64,000 nt of DNA from Rugosimonospora sp040255525 (GTDB lineage Bacteria; Actinomycetota; Actinomycetes; Mycobacteriales; Micromonosporaceae), in assembly GCA_040255525.1 (NCBI GenBank), contig JBDZVD010000001.1, positions 1 through 64,000 on the forward strand, given 5' to 3'. A program made the position numbers and the translations under genes. Shown one piece after another: positions 62,701 to 64,000 of the stretch. The notes below the pieces were generated by a model that worked only from the letters and a program-made list of their open reading frames with translations, was not told the origin of the DNA and searched no databases. Numbering within the stretch: position 1 is the stretch's first letter; each line of letters begins with the position of its first letter.

Positions 62701-64000
62701 TGTTGTAGGCGAATGACGTCGGCGTGCACCCCATCGCGATCGTACCCACCACAGGGCCGGACGGCTGGGTGTTCCAGGTGGTGCTGGTGCTGATACCACC
62801 GGTCGACTCCAGCTCGATGTTGCGGGCCGAGCACGACGATCCGAAGGTCTCGGCGACATTGAATTCCACGTGCTTCACCAGCCCACCGTTGTCACGCAGG
62901 CTGGAGATCGCGAACTGGTAGTAGGTGCGGGCCACGCCCAGCCCATTGCACTCACCGGACGGCACGTAGCAGGCGCCCACCTTCGCCTCGGCGCCATCCA
63001 CGCCGCCGTTGAGGTAGTTGCGCGTGGGAAACCCGGAGAACGTCTTGGTCCACACCGTACGGGTCGGGTGGAAGTCCGGGTCGATCGTCACCGGATACGT
63101 GGTGCCGGGCGCGGTGAACAACGCGGTGTCCGGGCTCAGCGTGACGGATTCGGCACTCACCTTTGTGGACACCCGGGCCTCGTGCGCCGGCGAGCCGACC
63201 GACGGGTCGGTGACCGTGGCGTCCCACATCAGCGCCGGATCCGACGAGAGCACCGCGTTGCCGCCCGCGTCCAGCACCGTCAGGCCGCCCTGCGGCGAAC
63301 CCACCACGTGTACGCCGCCGGTGGTCCGCACCCCGAGAACGATGGCGCTCAGGGCGGGGTTCGCCGCGGCCCGACGGGAACGCACCACCAGCTGTTCGGT
63401 GTAGCCCGAGTCCGCGGCGGCAATCCGCAGGTCCACGCCCGGCAGGACATCCGGGTAGGTCGCGGCAGCACCCGACACCCTCGGCGCCGGCAACGTGGTC
63501 GGCCAGCTGACCGCCAGCGTGCCGCGACCCACCGCGAGCGTGGCCAGCGGCGTGTTGCCGCCCGCGCTCAGCGTCAGGGGCACAGTGGTCGCGGTCGTCG
63601 ACAGACCCGCCGTGCTGCGCCGCAGTGTGGTGTCCTCCGCCACCCAGCCGCCGCCCTGGTGGACCCGCACCGGCGCCGCGTGCTCCACCAACTGGAACGT
63701 GCCATCGGGCAACGCCGTCGTCTGCTCGGTGCCGGTCGTCATCGAGTCGACCACCACCGCACGCTTGCCGGCAACCGCCTTCTTCGAGGCCGCGTCCTGC
63801 GCCGAACTGGTGTCAGCCGCTCGCGTCGCGGATGCCGACCTGAACGACGTCGATCTCCCGGTGGTGTCCTGGCCCGCCGGAGCACCCCGCGGCACGCCCG
63901 TCGTCGGCGCCGCGTCCGGCAGCCAACCCGTCGAGGGCACCGCGACCACCGCACTTACCAGGACGGCAGAGATGGCACCGGCGAGGCGCGGGAATCCAGC
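59729..64000 (-). CDS. Large secreted LamG/DNRLRE-type RHS-partner protein, N-terminus beyond the window
   Basis: The frame is open to the right edge, and the visible part exceeds 1,420 residues. The last visible residues at the edge (LAGAISAVLVSAVVAVPSTG) look like a signal peptide, so little is missing. Shared with the SGNH-ended partner are PAPRVSGAAATYPDVLPGVD and the TTYPVTIDPDFHP segment. Then come a DNRLRE-like domain, Ig-like modules, and two LamG jellyroll domains (KTFAVSAWVRVDKL; TSFTASAWVNLDDL). Four short Cys-paired repeats end the protein (SELYSCMANGADEFSSVDPA). It is probably a carbohydrate- or wall-binding surface protein. The RHS gene follows after 41 bases, so both are probably co-transcribed. 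Confidence 0.82.
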   Translation of the reverse strand, partial: AGFPRLAGAISAVLVSAVVAVPSTGWLPDAAPTTGVPRGAPAGQDTTGRSTSFRSASATRAADTSSAQDAASKKAVAGKRAVVVDSMTTGTEQTTALPDGTFQLVEHAAPVRVHQGGGWVAEDTTLRRSTAGLSTTATTVPLTLSAGGNTPLATLAVGRGTLAVSWPTTLPAPRVSGAAATYPDVLPGVDLRIAAADSGYTEQLVVRSRRAAANPALSAIVLGVRTTGGVHVVGSPQGGLTVLDAGGNAVLSSDPALMWDATVTDPSVGSPAHEARVSTKVSAESVTLSPDTALFTAPGTTYPVTIDPDFHPTRTVWTKTFSGFPTRNYLNGGVDGAEAKVGACYVPSGECNGLGVARTYYQFAISSLRDNGGLVKHVEFNVAETFGSSCSARNIELESTGGISTSTTWNTQPSGPVVGTIAMGCTPTSFAYNISAMWPNKPVTQATVTLMLRASDEADQLSWRKFTNNPSLVFTYNRKPGTPTGLTTAGKACATSAGAQVLNPVLQANGAQTVGLGAKSTDPDGQNVKITFTWFDGATQLGTATSPFVASGTAFVLQVPASAFTDGQVIDWHAQASDGTDVGPLSGNCFFTVDETPPAVGPSVTSSDYPGSAAADCPGVVRAGGIGQTGTFAFGPNGTGTTTTTTSDIAGYIYGVDTPPAVRVNTATPGGAASVQITPRHAGPNLLNVQSVDKAGNVSPKVTYCFSVLPGGKDAVHHYPLDGTINQAAAPDSPGDGVAPLNGTMTGYGNGGTWTTGQIGAAALFNGTLNDYIQVPGKPVDTSKTFAVSAWVRVDKLGNFPTAVSMDGVHAPGFQLQAQPDGHWAFVMMGTDTNGGGLNYRLVSKSSVVVGQWTQVIGSYDDGAQLMSIYVNGVLEGTLAHDSSWAAPGPLSIGRSMFDGANSDPFTGAVDDVRLFDHAIVATGDISDDTLTNAQNLATQPLQQKAWYDFEESSGSVATDVTGGWNPATLSGGASREDPADDRFGGGALALDGSTGFAATSGPVVATATSFTASAWVNLDDLPDTPMTILAVEGAQTSDFALQYRDDGGTPSFAAEVAGSDVAAPTENLVTGGIPSAGVWTQVGMAYNAVTRNFALFVDGQQVGQSATVVATPWTATGPVEIGRGRVAGAGAQYFAGRIDNVQLFTGAQSRTQAADALFAVQKAPTSPYDGELTRWASKSTPAHVSTASGAAPQGFGLEGPLGALAPVGAADTSELYSCMANGADEFSSVDPACEGKTLLGRVGPIFNQAADTPGAVALFRCSWIVGSLTYHFDSTGSTCEGKTVEFRLGYLRPLATLARYRNPDTGQFWASANNVGLLPDYDVDSAFGTAVVSTAALAGTAALRNCQNGTGDYLSTSPTCNGDTVLGGSGFIWTSQPTGAASTQLYACVLPESGQRFESLDSGCEGLTSTAPTVLGWVLTQL

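Noticed and set aside
59729..64000. GTG at 63949 as the true start of the LamG partner
   Set aside because: The frame continues upstream with a hydrophobic, signal-like sequence to the window edge, so the start lies outside.
1..64000. tRNA, rRNA, insertion sequence or attachment site
   Set aside because: None was recognised by eye; a tRNA-finding program and transposase profile search would be needed to exclude small or divergent ones.

Overview
The window is very GC-rich with actinobacterial gene content: AfsR/SARP-type regulators with BTAD and NTPase domains, LAL-type LuxR, MMPL and DHA2 exporters, HxlR/TetR/MarR/MocR regulators next to their target genes, Tat- and Sec-exported proteins, and GTG starts. 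I infer an actinomycete chromosome, possibly Micromonosporaceae-like; the genus cannot be read from the sequence. No rRNA, tRNA, CRISPR array or intact transposase was recognised. REGION 1 (1-2.6 kb) is a decaying island. The first codons of a probable ECF sigma factor leave the left edge. Next comes a leftward arsR-GNAT-flavoprotein-MFS series, like actinobacterial arsenic/arsinothricin resistance operons, in which only the regulator and acetyltransferase are intact. A truncated ArsR-like regulator abuts a frameshifted tail of an aldo/keto reductase. REGION 2 (2.6-9.2 kb) holds a Tat-exported TagC-like beta-propeller protein and two adjacent AfsR/SARP regulators. REGION 3 (9.3-20 kb) is a giant RHS/YD-repeat protein whose lower-GC C-terminal tip resembles an aerolysin/ETX-MTX2 pore-forming module. 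It is divergent from a 1,389-residue secreted partner that ends in an SGNH-hydrolase fold with the catalytic residues replaced. REGION 4 (20.4-33.2 kb) is a series of small regulator/enzyme or regulator/exporter pairs: two membrane proteins, SDR/XRE, TetR/monooxygenase, an alpha/beta hydrolase, HxlR/MMPL plus an MFS pump sharing one promoter-proximal element, and RibD-type reductase/MocR. REGION 5 (33.3-45.3 kb) is a leftward run: LAL-type LuxR regulator, a 47-residue acidic peptide, and two tandem sedolisin-type (S53) secreted proteases fused to carboxypeptidase-regulatory-like and kelch modules. REGION 6 (45.8-53.4 kb) has a quinone oxidoreductase and an AHL-lactonase-like metallo-hydrolase with a MarR regulator sharing operator-like boxes, an HxlR/MFS/SDR cluster with three direct repeats in its promoter, and two small secreted proteins. 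REGION 7 (53.5-64 kb) is a second RHS protein, downstream of a LamG/DNRLRE-type secreted protein that runs off the right edge. The most unusual content is the pair of RHS loci, each with a secreted partner built on a common N-terminal plan: one RHS tip looks pore-forming and one partner ends in a pseudo-SGNH domain. The tandem kelch-sedolisins preceded by a tiny acidic peptide are the second candidate for an undescribed system.
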